A DNA stretch of 13,624 nt. Source: Magnetococcales bacterium. Its GTDB lineage: Bacteria; Pseudomonadota; Magnetococcia; Magnetococcales; JADFWU01. The stretch is from assembly GCA_015234045.1 (NCBI GenBank), contig JADFWU010000066.1:1-13624 (forward strand), read 5' to 3'. Under the pieces are notes generated by a model. It saw nothing but the letters and a program-made list of their open reading frames with translations, was not told the DNA's origin and made no database searches. Both the position numbers and the translations under genes were made by a program. Positions 1 through 8,700 of the stretch are shown here, piece by piece (the first letter of the stretch is position 1; each line of letters begins with the position of its first letter).

Positions 1-134
1 GGGCTCAGTTTTACCCTTCAGATCTTTATTTTAACCTGTTCAAGACCCTGGTCAACGCTTTTCCGGCTGTTCTCTGGCCTATTGAGAGAGTATCCTATTT
101 GCATGGTATCAACTTCGATTCAAAGAGTACTATT

Positions 135-404
135 ATGACACAGCCTGAAAAAAAAGCCGGTGGCCTTTGGGGATTTATTGACCGCCTGGAGTGGTCCTTA
201 TTGCTGATCATGGCCCTGTTTCTCGGCTCTGCGCCATTTAAACCAGAGCCGCATCTATTTGAAAAATTACGCATGCTCTTTCAAGGCACACTCTCCAAGC
301 CTATTGATATCTTTGATCTATTATTCCACAGCTTTCCTATCATTCTGATCCTTCTAAAGCTCCATCGCTCTATCAATTCGCCTCCCGGAGATAATGAACC
401 ATGA
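135..404 (+). CDS. Small two-helix inner-membrane protein, function unknown
   Basis: 89 residues from the ATG at 135. Two hydrophobic stretches are visible, about residues 20-34 and 57-76, joined by a short loop with a PFKPEPH motif and a GTLSKPIDIFD segment. This suggests a small integral membrane protein with two helices. The pattern recalls short proteins often auto-labelled 'RND transporter' in databases, a label I would not trust as a function. The start at 135 has AAAGAG a few bases upstream; an in-frame ATG at 99 is an alternative. The frame has no stop back to base 3, so a longer protein starting outside the window cannot be excluded. The stop overlaps the next ATG as ATGA (401-404), which implies translational coupling to the kinase gene. 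Confidence 0.7.
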   Translation: MTQPEKKAGGLWGFIDRLEWSLLLIMALFLGSAPFKPEPHLFEKLRMLFQGTLSKPIDIFDLLFHSFPIILILLKLHRSINSPPGDNEP

Positions 405-949
405 ATATTGCTCTGATTGGTATGCGCAGCACTGGGAAATCCAATATTTCTCGCCGTCTTTCGGTCAAAACCAAGTGGCCGGTGCTCAGTACGGATCTTT
501 TGATATCCTATGAAAACAATGGACTGAGTATTCCTGATATTGTAGCAAACAGTAAGGGCGATTGGCGCGGATTTCGGGATATGGAATATGCCGTTATTGC
601 CAAATGTGCCGCACTGGATAAGGCGATCATTGATTGTGGTGGTGGCGTGATCGTGGATCTGGATCAATCCGGTAAAGAGATCTACAGCAGCCGAAAAATG
701 GATGCCTTGAAGAAAAACTGCACAATCATATGGCTGAAAGGCGATATTCCACGCTTGGCTGCCAAAGTGGCTAAAGACGCTGGCCGACCAAGCCTGAGTG
801 AAATAGAGTCAGCAGAAGAGATAATGGTTCGCCGCATGCCCTTCTATGAGCAGGCCGCTGATATCGTGGTGGATATTGAAGAAAAAAAACGCAGTGAAAT
901 CGCTACGGAAATCCTTCGAGCGCTTGAATATTCCATGAAAGTGGGATAG
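401..949 (+). CDS. aroK: Shikimate kinase-like protein
   Basis: 182 residues, about the usual length for shikimate kinase, which phosphorylates shikimate with ATP in the cytoplasmic chorismate (aromatic amino acid) pathway. Visible landmarks: Walker A GMRSTGKS (7-14); the shikimate-binding Asp32 in LSTDLL; GFRDME (57-62) with Arg59 and Glu62; the triple glycine CGGGV (80-82); the lid arginine in GRPSL (Arg129); and RMPFYEQAAD (145-154) with the substrate-binding arginine. Two deviations: the first acidic residue of the usual DxD pair is Ser30, and about ten extra residues lie between the GGG and lid regions compared with the short enzymes I know. GGAG at 387-390 lies ten bases before the start. 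It overlaps the upstream membrane-protein gene by four bases, and no aroB neighbour is present. Another small-molecule kinase of the same fold is possible but less likely given the substrate-site residues. Confidence 0.82.
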   Translation: MNIALIGMRSTGKSNISRRLSVKTKWPVLSTDLLISYENNGLSIPDIVANSKGDWRGFRDMEYAVIAKCAALDKAIIDCGGGVIVDLDQSGKEIYSSRKMDALKKNCTIIWLKGDIPRLAAKVAKDAGRPSLSEIESAEEIMVRRMPFYEQAADIVVDIEEKKRSEIATEILRALEYSMKVG

Positions 950-1007
950 CACTGAAATATTTTTTCCGCGCCCCTTTAAGATGACTTACAACCAACGGAG
1001 AACATGA

Positions 1008-2288
1008 ATGACCCGTTCAGAGGATCTTTTCAACCAGGCACAAACCATGATTCCTGGAGGTGTCAACAGTCCAGTTCGGGCGTTTAAGTCCGTTGGTGGA
1101 ACGCCTCGGTTTATTCAGAGCGCAAAAGGTGCCACAATCACTGATGTGGATGGAAATACCTACCTGGATTATGTTGGTTCCTGGGGTCCGATGATCGTCG
1201 GACACACACACCCTGATGTTGTTGAAGCCATTCGATCCGCGGCCGGTCGCGGTAGCTCCTATGGTGCGCCCACTGAGGCTGAGATCACCTTGGCTCAGAA
1301 AATCATTGAAGTTGTGCCCAGTGTTGAGATGGTTCGTCTGGTCAACTCCGGTACTGAAGCCACCATGAGCGCCTTGCGTTTGGCACGTGGCGCTACTGGT
1401 CGTGATGCTATTCTCAAGTTTGAAGGGTGTTATCACGGTCATGCGGATAGTCTATTGGTGGCTGCGGGGTCTGGTGCCGCTACATTTGGCGTGCCCTCTT
1501 CACCCGGTGTGCCTGAAGCGACAGCAAAGGATACCCTTACTCTGCCCTTCAATGACCTTGAAGCCGTTGAAAAACTATTCTCCAAACAAGGGTCCGAAAT
1601 CGCTGCGATTATTGTTGAACCCGTAGCCGGTAATATGGGCTGTATTCTGCCGAAACCGGGATATCTGCAAGGGTTAAGGCGTATCTGTAGCAAACATGGC
1701 GCAATTTTGATCTTTGATGAGGTAATGACCGGCTTCCGCGTGGCGCTGGGCGGTGCTCAAGCGGTTTACGATGTTCAACCTGACCTGATTACGCTTGGTA
1801 AGGTGATCGGCGGTGGACTGCCTGTAGGCGCGTATGGTGGACGTAAAGACCTTATGGAACAGATCTCACCAGCGGGACCTATCTATCAAGCCGGTACGCT
1901 ATCGGGAAATCCACTGGCAACCGCTGCGGGACTGGCTACGCTTAATCTAATCTGTGAACCGGGATTTTATGATCGAGTGGGCGCGGCAACCAAGCGGCTT
2001 GTGGACGGTTTTTCATCCATCTTCACTAAAGCGGGTGTAGCGCATGTTTGTGCCCAGCAAGGCACCATGTTCGGCCTGTTCTTTACCGATCAAAACAGCG
2101 TGGATAACTTTGCCCACTCTGCCGCATGTGATGGGAAACGGTTTAATCGCTGGTTTCATGGCATGTTGGATGCCGGTGTTTATCTGGCACCCAGTGCTTT
2201 TGAAGCGGGTTTCGTTTCCGGTGCGCATGATGAAACGGTTATTGATAAAACATTGGAAGCGGCCGAAAAAGTAGCAGGTAAAATCTAA
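1008..2288 (+). CDS. hemL: Glutamate-1-semialdehyde 2,1-aminomutase
   Basis: 426 residues, the same length as the E. coli enzyme as I recall it. It converts glutamate-1-semialdehyde to 5-aminolevulinate, the last step of the C5 route into heme and other tetrapyrroles, in the cytoplasm with pyridoxal phosphate. The PLP-binding lysine is Lys265 in [11 protein letters not shown]; the upstream FDEVMTGFR motif (236-244) supplies the ring-contacting Asp237. [11 protein letters not shown] near the N-terminus and [15 protein letters not shown] (113-127) are typical of the family. The start is set by GGAG at 997-1000, seven bases before ATG 1008; an out-of-frame ATG sits at 1004. It lies 58 bases after the kinase gene with no clear terminator between them, so co-transcription is possible. 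A hairpin follows the stop. Nothing looks broken. Confidence 0.97.
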   Translation: MTRSEDLFNQAQTMIPGGVNSPVRAFKSVGGTPRFIQSAKGATITDVDGNTYLDYVGSWGPMIVGHTHPDVVEAIRSAAGRGSSYGAPTEAEITLAQKIIEVVPSVEMVRLVNSGTEATMSALRLARGATGRDAILKFEGCYHGHADSLLVAAGSGAATFGVPSSPGVPEATAKDTLTLPFNDLEAVEKLFSKQGSEIAAIIVEPVAGNMGCILPKPGYLQGLRRICSKHGAILIFDEVMTGFRVALGGAQAVYDVQPDLITLGKVIGGGLPVGAYGGRKDLMEQISPAGPIYQAGTLSGNPLATAAGLATLNLICEPGFYDRVGAATKRLVDGFSSIFTKAGVAHVCAQQGTMFGLFFTDQNSVDNFAHSAACDGKRFNRWFHGMLDAGVYLAPSAFEAGFVSGAHDETVIDKTLEAAEKVAGKI

Positions 2289-2301
2289 CGCCATACGATA
2301 A

Positions 2302-2339
2302 AGCCGGTCAGAGGGAGGGCCAACAACCTCTGACCGGTT
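2302..2339. terminator. Hairpin after hemL (probable terminator)
   Basis: CCGGTCAGAGG (2304-2314) pairs perfectly with CCTCTGACCGG (2327-2337), an 11-base stem with a 12-base loop that is extendable by a G-T and an A-T pair. Only two T bases follow directly, so as an intrinsic terminator it is weak. Its place between two convergent genes fits a shared 3' barrier. Confidence 0.6.
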
Positions 2340-2435
2340 CTCGTTGCCACCAATGCCACTGCATCACTTTGCGGAGTGGAGTCTATTGCAGTAACACCGG
2401 TGGAAACGATTTCGGGTGTTCTATAAATTATTCAG

Positions 2436-3035
2436 CTATGCAGCGTCGTCCACTTCAGCCATATCACTATCGGTCACATCTTGGAACATAGCGATTTGAT
2501 CCTGATAGAATTTATCCAATCCTTCATTGACCAATCGCTGGGTCAGATCAACCCCGCCCTTGATGGAACCGTTCAACACGTCCATACCTTGCAGGATGGA
2601 ACGTGCCTGACGGAATCCCTCATTGATGGCACCCCGGATCAGACCTACAAACCCATCAAGAACCGCTTGGCTCTCTTCATCGGAATGGTTCTCAGTATAG
2701 GCGCTGAAAAAGCCGGTGGCTGAGGCAACAATAAATTCAGCGGTCTTCTCCGGGGTGTGATCTGCTGGATTCAGATCCTCGATCGGCTGGAAACCCTCGC
2801 TCTCTTCAAGGTGCGCATTCAATTGGGCCACGATCTTATCGATCATGGTCTCATTGGCCCGTTCAATATCGACAAATGCGGTTACTGAAACCACATCCTC
2901 CATATAGATTCGGGTCATGTCACCATCGGTTTCCTTAACCATGGTGGATCGGCGCATGGCACTGATCCCCTTGGTGCCCTCGGGCGTTCTGTACAAATCC
3001 AGCATAGCAGAACTCTGCTGATGGACTGTCAACAT
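2436..3035 (-). CDS. DUF5610 domain-containing protein
   Basis: 199 residues, no signal peptide and no membrane segment, mostly helical and acidic. Residues about 60-178 match my memory of DUF5610: TAEFIVASATGFFSAY (98-113), then GLIRGAINEGFRQARSIL (131-148), then a GVDLTQRLVNEGLDKF stretch (161-176). The family has no established biochemical function that I know of. The start is well supported: GGAG lies seven bases upstream of the ATG (complement of 3043-3046), and MLTVHQQS begins the protein. It is convergent with hemL. The only upstream minus-strand gene is a 67-residue orphan 293 bases away, and a large palindrome lies in that gap. Family assignment is by recollection of the conserved helices. 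Confidence 0.8.
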   Translation of the reverse strand: MLTVHQQSSAMLDLYRTPEGTKGISAMRRSTMVKETDGDMTRIYMEDVVSVTAFVDIERANETMIDKIVAQLNAHLEESEGFQPIEDLNPADHTPEKTAEFIVASATGFFSAYTENHSDEESQAVLDGFVGLIRGAINEGFRQARSILQGMDVLNGSIKGGVDLTQRLVNEGLDKFYQDQIAMFQDVTDSDMAEVDDAA

Positions 3036-3328
3036 GGGTCATCTCCTCGCAATAAATCAAAGATGAAGAGCACTCTCTCCACCCGCTTACCGAAAGCTCT
3101 TTTTTACTTTTCGATAAGATTCATGGCGTTCGATCTTTTTTTATTCTGTACCAATCGTGACGATGAATCAGAAGGATTAAGCCCTCCTGTTCATGATAAT
3201 TGGTACAGTGTCGAACTGCCTGATTTCGCCACATCGCCATAGCTCTCTTCCTGGAACTTATGACATGCAGACGCATTGCGGCTGTTGACCCAATTCATTG
3301 AAATACTTTTACATACTCAATCGTTGAA
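3036..3328. other. Intergenic region, no convincing gene
   Basis: This 293-base gap separates the DUF5610 gene from the 67-residue orphan, both on the minus strand. Besides the palindrome at 3147-3207 it shows a weak AAGAGC/GCTCTT pairing (3065-3070 with 3097-3102) followed by Ts. A plus-strand reading frame at 3021-3242 has no family resemblance and overlaps the DUF5610 start. No clear sigma70 promoter for the DUF5610 gene was found. Confidence 0.5.
3147..3207. repeat. 61-base imperfect palindrome
   Basis: TGTACCAAT (3147-3155) and ATTGGTACA (3199-3207) form a perfect nine-base outer stem. Inside, read on the minus strand, ATGAACAGGAGG pairs with CCTTCTGATTCAT (one bulged A, one G-U pair) around a seven-base loop. 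The whole forms one long hairpin. No T-run follows it on either strand, so it is not an ordinary terminator. The T-run at 3135-3142 lies on its wrong side. It could be a processed RNA structure, an operator or a REP-like element. Confidence 0.6.
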
Positions 3329-3532
3329 TCAATCGCCATCGCCTTGTTTAAGGGCTTTATCCAATACAGCCTGGAAATCATTCTCAGGACTGTTACTATT
3401 CTGTTCGGTCAGAATCGCCACTCTGGCGGCCTGACTCATGGCATTCGAATCCGAATGAACCGTGATACCATCACGTTCGCGGCCTTTGGATGCATATTGA
3501 TGCAATAGTTCCATTTGCGTAGCATTAAGCAT
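3329..3532 (-). CDS. Small orphan protein, 67 residues
   Basis: I do not recognise this protein. It is soluble, polar and probably helical, with MLNATQMELLHQYASKG at the N-terminus and FQAVLDKALKQGDGD at the C-terminus; there is no signal peptide, cysteine or membrane segment. The start is plausible because AAGGAG (complement of 3546-3551) and GGGGAA (complement of 3538-3543) lie just upstream. It diverges from coaE across 117 bases and points toward the DUF5610 gene, so the two could share a transcript, although a 293-base gap with a palindrome separates them. A sigma28-like box pair lies upstream. Confidence 0.6.
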   Translation of the reverse strand: MLNATQMELLHQYASKGRERDGITVHSDSNAMSQAARVAILTEQNSNSPENDFQAVLDKALKQGDGD

Positions 3533-3590
3533 GGAAATTCCCCAGCTCCTTCTTGGGCGTCTCCTTGCGTCTCGTTTCCCTTACTCTTTC

Positions 3591-3617
3591 TCATCGGCCT
3601 TATGTAAAAAAGCTGAA
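3591..3617 (-). promoter_or_regulatory. Possible sigma28 (FliA)-like promoter
   Basis: Read on the minus strand, TTCAGCTT (3617-3610), 11 bases, then GCCGATGA (3598-3591). The known enterobacterial consensus is TAAAGTTT-N11-GCCGATAA, so the -10 matches at 7 of 8 and the -35 at 5 of 8. It would give the 67-residue orphan a leader of roughly 50 bases. A chance match is quite possible. Confidence 0.22.
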
Positions 3618-3649
3618 GGGATTTTTTTAACTGTGGAAGAAATAATCAA

Positions 3650-4243
3650 ATGATCATCGGCTTAACTGGCTCCATGGGATGTGGAAAAAGCACAGTTGCT
3701 CAACTATTTACCGAACTTGGTGCCTATCTTTTGGACTCAGATAAATTAGCCAGAGAAGTGGTCGCTGTGGGCAGTGATGGACTTAAAGAGACCGTAAAAA
3801 AATTCGGCCCCACCATACTCACCCAGCAAGGCGAACTGGACCGAAAAGAGATGGGCAAAGTGGTCTCACAAGACCCAGAAAATAGAAAAGCACTGGAACA
3901 GATCATCCATCCCAGAATCCGCCAGATCCAACAAATCAGGATCGATAAATGGCAGTCCAAAGACCCCAACTGCATTATTATATTGGATATTCCACTACTA
4001 TTCGAAACAGAGGCACAAAAACGGTGTGACAAGGTGGTTGTGGTGTCCTGCGGCAATCAACAGGCACTACGCATCAAAGACCGCCCCATGGACCCAGAGC
4101 TAAGAAAAAAACTACTGGCCCGTCAAATGCCTGAAGCGGAAAAAATCAAGCAGGCGGATTGGGTGGTGGATAATGGTGGAGATTTGGAGAACACACGCAG
4201 GCAGGTGCATTTAGTTTGGGATGCGTTAATGAAAATCATGTAA
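3650..4243 (+). CDS. coaE: Dephospho-CoA kinase
   Basis: 197 residues, near the usual 200 or so. The enzyme phosphorylates the 3'-hydroxyl of dephospho-CoA with ATP, the last step of coenzyme A synthesis, in the cytoplasm. Seen in the sequence: P-loop GLTGSMGCGKST (4-15), the LLDSDKLARE segment with Asp29 and Asp31, IIHPRI (85-90) in the CoA-domain helix, LDIPLLFE (112-119), and the closing VVDNGG (172-177) equivalent to the usual IDN[NG]G. The lid around RIKDRPMD (141-148) is a little divergent from the common R-x-x-x-R form. The ATG at 3650 has GGAAGA about ten bases upstream. It stands alone, not with pilD or yacG as in many gammaproteobacteria, and is followed by an AT-rich region without an obvious terminator. 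Confidence 0.94.
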   Translation: MIIGLTGSMGCGKSTVAQLFTELGAYLLDSDKLAREVVAVGSDGLKETVKKFGPTILTQQGELDRKEMGKVVSQDPENRKALEQIIHPRIRQIQQIRIDKWQSKDPNCIIILDIPLLFETEAQKRCDKVVVVSCGNQQALRIKDRPMDPELRKKLLARQMPEAEKIKQADWVVDNGGDLENTRRQVHLVWDALMKIM

Positions 4244-4422
4244 TTTAGCAAAAAAAAACACTATTTAACAATAAATAAGTAGCAATTTCTGCACCTCGCT
4301 GAAAAACAAATAGACTGCATCATAGGAGCAAACCATTTGTTAAATCTGAAACAGATATTTATTAATTTTCAATGAGATAATTCTTTTAAGTGAATCATTA
4401 TCGCAATTTCATATTTTATTCG

Positions 4423-4450
4423 TTGACTAACTATATGTTGTAAATTTAAT
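4423..4450 (+). promoter_or_regulatory. sigma70-like promoter of the lipoprotein gene
   Basis: TTGACT (4423-4428) and TTTAAT (4445-4450) each match the sigma70 consensus at 5 of 6, with a 16-base spacer. Transcription would start near 4457, leaving a leader of about 45 bases. The surrounding region is very AT-rich, which raises the chance of accidental -10 boxes. Confidence 0.5.
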
Positions 4451-4500
4451 ATCTACTTAAGGTCAAAAACCAATTACCATTCTCTTAAATATAGGATTGA

Positions 4501-5607
4501 ATGATGTTCGTAAAAGCTATATTTCCATTTATAATATCAGCATTTTTGGTCGGATGTGGCTCAATGCAGCAACTACCAAAAACTTACGCTGAAAATGTTA
4601 CGTCTTATGGCTACATCCCATTTGACCCTTTACCTATTTTAACAGAACACAATAAAAATTGTTATGAAAAAGTGTCGGGAAATCTTTCAGAAACAAACAT
4701 AACACAACAAACTATATTGAAACTACTTCCAGACCAAACTGTTAGAATTGCTGTTGCTCAATATGACTCAAAAGGCAATTCAAGTTACGGTCCAGCTACA
4801 GTTGGCTATGAGGGAAAATCCTACCAAATAATTTTGGACTATATGAACACGGATACTTCACGAGCAAGTTTTTATGTTAAGAGAACTGTGACTCAGGTGA
4901 AAGATGATACACAAAGTATATTTCCTGATGAAAATATAAAGAAATATACAGTTGGCGAATTAATAAATCTATATGAAGAAGTTCCTGACAATATAACAAC
5001 TCAGTACGAGGTACTTATAGATCCAGAAAGCGATATCTACTATAATAGTGGAGCAACCAGGGATTACTTTAGGGAAAAGGCTGTTAAGGAAGATCAGTTT
5101 CAGCGTGTTACAATACCTGTATATGTAGGTGTCGGACTAAGGTTAACAGCCAATCTTCTTGTATTAAATGGACAGGTTAATTTGTCTGGACTACCTGCTA
5201 TTGCCGCAGAAGCAGCAGCAGGAAATTTAACAGGTTCTTTAATCGTCCAGACATTAGGTGTTACAGGGAAAAGCATTTCAACGACCCTTCCCCTGCCAAG
5301 TGAACTAAATCAAACGACCATACAAAATTCGATTCTTGCTCTAGGTTCAATTAAAGCACTGGTCACAAGTGATGAAACAAATGTAACGCCGAGAATCGTT
5401 GGTATCTATAATCCAATCGGTGGAAGTCAAAAGTTTATCAACGGAGTTATTTCTGAACTAGCTAGAAAGGAAGTTGTTTGGCGTAGAACTTGTATAGGAC
5501 TGAATAGCAATTCTGATTCACAAATAGCCAATAACCAAACAACAAATCATCAAGCGACTACTACAATTAAGGCTCAAAATGCAGAAATAACGGTTCAACC
5601 AAAATAA
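4501..5607 (+). CDS. Unknown lipoprotein in AT-rich DNA
   Basis: 368 residues; I do not recognise the family. The N-terminus is a lipoprotein signal: Met, Lys5, a hydrophobic core FPFIISAF and lipobox LVGC with Cys19, followed by GSMQQ. With no Asp at +2, the outer membrane is the likely destination. The mature part has only two further cysteines, Cys54 and Cys331, which could form a disulfide in the periplasm. A mid-region IPVYVGVGLRLTANLLVLNG (206-225) looks like beta strands. The last 30 residues are Asn/Gln/Thr-rich. ATGs at 4501 and 4504 are both possible; AGGA at 4493-4496 fits 4504 slightly better. Base use is clearly more AT-rich than its neighbours, which suggests transfer. It has its own promoter and faces the channel gene across a shared hairpin. 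Confidence 0.85.
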   Translation: MMFVKAIFPFIISAFLVGCGSMQQLPKTYAENVTSYGYIPFDPLPILTEHNKNCYEKVSGNLSETNITQQTILKLLPDQTVRIAVAQYDSKGNSSYGPATVGYEGKSYQIILDYMNTDTSRASFYVKRTVTQVKDDTQSIFPDENIKKYTVGELINLYEEVPDNITTQYEVLIDPESDIYYNSGATRDYFREKAVKEDQFQRVTIPVYVGVGLRLTANLLVLNGQVNLSGLPAIAAEAAAGNLTGSLIVQTLGVTGKSISTTLPLPSELNQTTIQNSILALGSIKALVTSDETNVTPRIVGIYNPIGGSQKFINGVISELARKEVVWRRTCIGLNSNSDSQIANNQTTNHQATTTIKAQNAEITVQPK

Positions 5608-5649
5608 ATATTGATGTTTTTAAAACGCAACCCCCCTAAAAACAACGAA

Positions 5650-5681
5650 TTAAGCCTCCGGGAATTCCGCCGGAGGCTTAA
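5650..5681. terminator. Hairpin between lipoprotein and channel genes
   Basis: TTAAGCCTCCG (5650-5660) and CGGAGGCTTAA (5671-5681) are perfect 11-base complements around a ten-base loop that itself contains the palindrome GGAATTCC. It lies between two convergent genes. The flanking T-runs are short on both strands, so termination efficiency is uncertain. Confidence 0.7.
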
Positions 5682-5763
5682 AATCCCAGCACCTCGCTTC
5701 ACCATCTTGTACAGTTCTTACTTGACTTCAAAAACAATATATCCAAGCCCACCAATCAATAAT

Positions 5764-8700
5764 CTATTCTTTTTCGACCCTCTTCTCCTGAACTTTTTCC
5801 ACCTGCATCTTCTCCTCCTGAACCTTTTCCACCTGCATCTTCTCCTCCTGAACCTTTTCCACCTGTGTCTTCTCCTCCTGCACCTTCCCTTGCACCGCTC
5901 CCTGAAAAACCACAGACTCCTCAACAGACCGAATATGCAGATCCTGTTGTGGGAAGGGGATCTCTATGCCCTCTTTTTTGAACTCTCGGAAGATGCGGTC
6001 ATTCAGACGGTCACGGACGATATTACGCAAGTCGGGATTGGGTAGGAATACACGAACTTGGAAATCCAATGAACTCATTCCATAGTTCATGAAAAATATT
6101 TGCGGAGCAGGATCTTTGAGAACGCCCGATTGTGTACTGACCAAGTCGTTGAGAACACGGCGCACTTTGCCGATATCGCTGTTATAGGAGACACCAATCG
6201 GCATCATAATACGCAATATTGCATCGGAGCGTGTCCAGTTCACCACATCCTGAGTGATTAAGGTTCGGTTGGGAACGATGATCTCCTGACGGCTCATATT
6301 GCGCACTGTGGTCGCGCGGATGTTGATGTTGGTAACACGGGCCATCTCGCCTGAGGGACCGATGGAAATAGCATCACCCACACCGATAGGACGCTCAATC
6401 AGCAGGATAATACCACTGACAAAGTTCGCTACGATCTCCTGAAGACCAAAGCCCAACCCCACACTCATGGCTGCAACCAACCAACCAACTTTGCTGTAAT
6501 CCAAATGCAGGAAAGATAACGAAAAGATAAAGCCCACAATGAACAACGTGTAGCGCGTTATGGTCAGCACGGCATAGCGCATGCTCTGATCTTCGCGCAT
6601 GCGTGGATAGATCAACAACTCAAACAGCGTTGGCAGTTGACGCAAAAACCAGATGGTTACCGCCAGAGTGAGCAAGAAGAACATCAAATCCGCAACAGTG
6701 ACAAACAACACACCACCGCTGGCATCCGACACACTGAACAGCGCCTGTTGCTGAAGGGAGTCCAACGCCGCTTGATTAATACCCCAATAGCGGGCCAACA
6801 GCCAAAATCCAGTAAGGCTCAATACCATCCAGAGCAGATGACGCGCCTGCTTAAGCAGGCGGAAGCCTGCACCAGGATCACCGCCCACCTGTCCCAACGC
6901 CTTCCGAGTCAAATTGCGCCGAACAACCAGCCGTTGCACACCCGCCATCAGCAGGCGATAGATGCCGATCAAAGCAAACAGTGTCGCCAGAGAGAGCAGT
7001 CCATTGATGGCCAACCACTTTGCACCAAAGCGATATCCAGCCATATCCAAAACCAGCATCACCACCATGAACAGAATCAATATCCAGGAAATCTTCGGCC
7101 AGTGGCGATCCAACAAGCTGGCGGATTTCTGCGCCGCACCACTACTTTTACTGGCAAAGGCCCGACGAATCAGTGGCGAACCAGGCCTGATCACCTGGTA
7201 AATCGCCAGAATCAAAGCCCCTTCAAAGAGAGTAAAACCAAGGCGCGGCAGTGCTTCAAAGTTAAAGGGATGCTCCTGCAACACACTCCAAGGCAGTAGA
7301 AAAGAGAAATAACCCAATGATGCGACATTCAAACCGCTACGTAGCGTAGCAGCCATATCCTCTGGCATGTTGAAATGAACTTCCATGATGCCAGAGGGAC
7401 CAAACAGAAGCCGACTGAGAAACCAGATAGGAAAAAAGGCTGCAAAATGAAAGAATACACTCTCTGTAACCAAACCCAAATCACCGGGCAGATCTGAGGC
7501 ACCAAAGGTTAAACCAGCCATTACCAGATAGAGCGGGAAAAACAGTGATCCCACCACAGCCGCCACAACAACGATGAAACGACCGCCAAAACTTTCTCTC
7601 ACCGTTTCCCGATCATCGGCCCGCTGTTGAACCCACAGCTTGAGACGCTTGCGAAAATAGAGCAATAATGCAGGGAGCAATCCAAATAAAAAGGCTCCTT
7701 GTAGCAATGAAGAAGGTTCAATGATCAATGACCAGAGCCGTTTGACCATCTCTGTTGAAATGATCGACAACCACCAAGAGAGAATCGAAATACGCCCATC
7801 CAAAGAGAGCATTTCATCCAGAATGGTCAACAGGGTTTGAAATTGGTACGGCTGGGCATCCTGAATCCAGAAAATCCGTGAAAGCACCACCTGTTCCAGT
7901 CTATTCAGGGTTTTATTGCGCTCTTCAATCACCAATTCCAGTTTCTGAGCATCGGTCATCACATCGCGCAACAAGCGTCTTTCCTGACCGAGCAACTGAC
8001 GGTACTCTCTTTTTAATTTATCGCTTTTATCACCAAAGCGGCGCTCTTCTTCAACGGGCAGCGTTCGGATAATACGATCAATACTGCGCTTCCAATGACC
8101 TTCCAGGTTGAAAAGCAGATTGCCCACTTGAGCCAAACGGTCTTGATACTGGTTCAAAGTGCGGCGCATATCGCCTTTGAAGGCCAATTTCAGCGCTTTT
8201 CGACGCGGTTTAATACGACTGAAGGTATCCTTGAGCACTTCGGCCACCGGACCACGCGCTCCGGCCAGTTCCACCAGATTCTTTAAATTCAGCAGCTCCT
8301 CTTTTTCGCTCTTTGAAGTGGCTTCTTGTGATAGGGTCTCGGTGGCCAACTGAGCTTTAAAACGCTCCATATCTACCAGATTCGCTTGAACCCGTAACAC
8401 CTCGGCTTCTCGGTCATTGAGCAGGCGTTCCCAAGGATCCTGTGCTGTGAGAGCGTCTTTCTCCTTTTGTGCCAACGCCTTTTTATGTTCCTCAGCTTCA
8501 ACACTCTGCTGAACCTTCAACGCATCCTGATAGAGGGCGAAATAGTCTGCCTGACGTTGATGGCGCACCCGCGCCAACTCCAGTTCCCGTTCACGAAACG
8601 CACTGTGAGTGCGTTCGAAAGCCTCTTCGCGTTCCCAGAGCATTAATCGCTCTCGCGCCAAACGCACCAGTAGATGTGTATTGTCCAACTGCTGACGCAA

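Noticed and set aside
2393-2420. AACACC/GGTGTT pairing as terminator of the DUF5610 gene
   Set aside because: The stem has only six bases and no T-run follows it on the minus strand; it may be chance.
3021-3242. 73-residue plus-strand frame in the DUF5610 upstream gap
   Set aside because: It has no ribosome site, overlaps the DUF5610 start and the palindrome, and its composition is not protein-like.
5718-5924. Arg-rich 68-residue minus-strand frame
   Set aside because: It is an out-of-frame reading of the same tandem repeat; the Arg repeats arise from the 30-base period.
5611-6045. 144-residue plus-strand frame just after the lipoprotein gene
   Set aside because: It is mostly the opposite strand of the channel's repeat tail, giving a Leu/Phe/His-rich artefact, and there is no good ribosome site.
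6637-7299. 220-residue open frame on the plus strand
   Set aside because: It is antisense to the conserved membrane part of the MscK-like gene and its translation is Gln/His-rich without any family resemblance.
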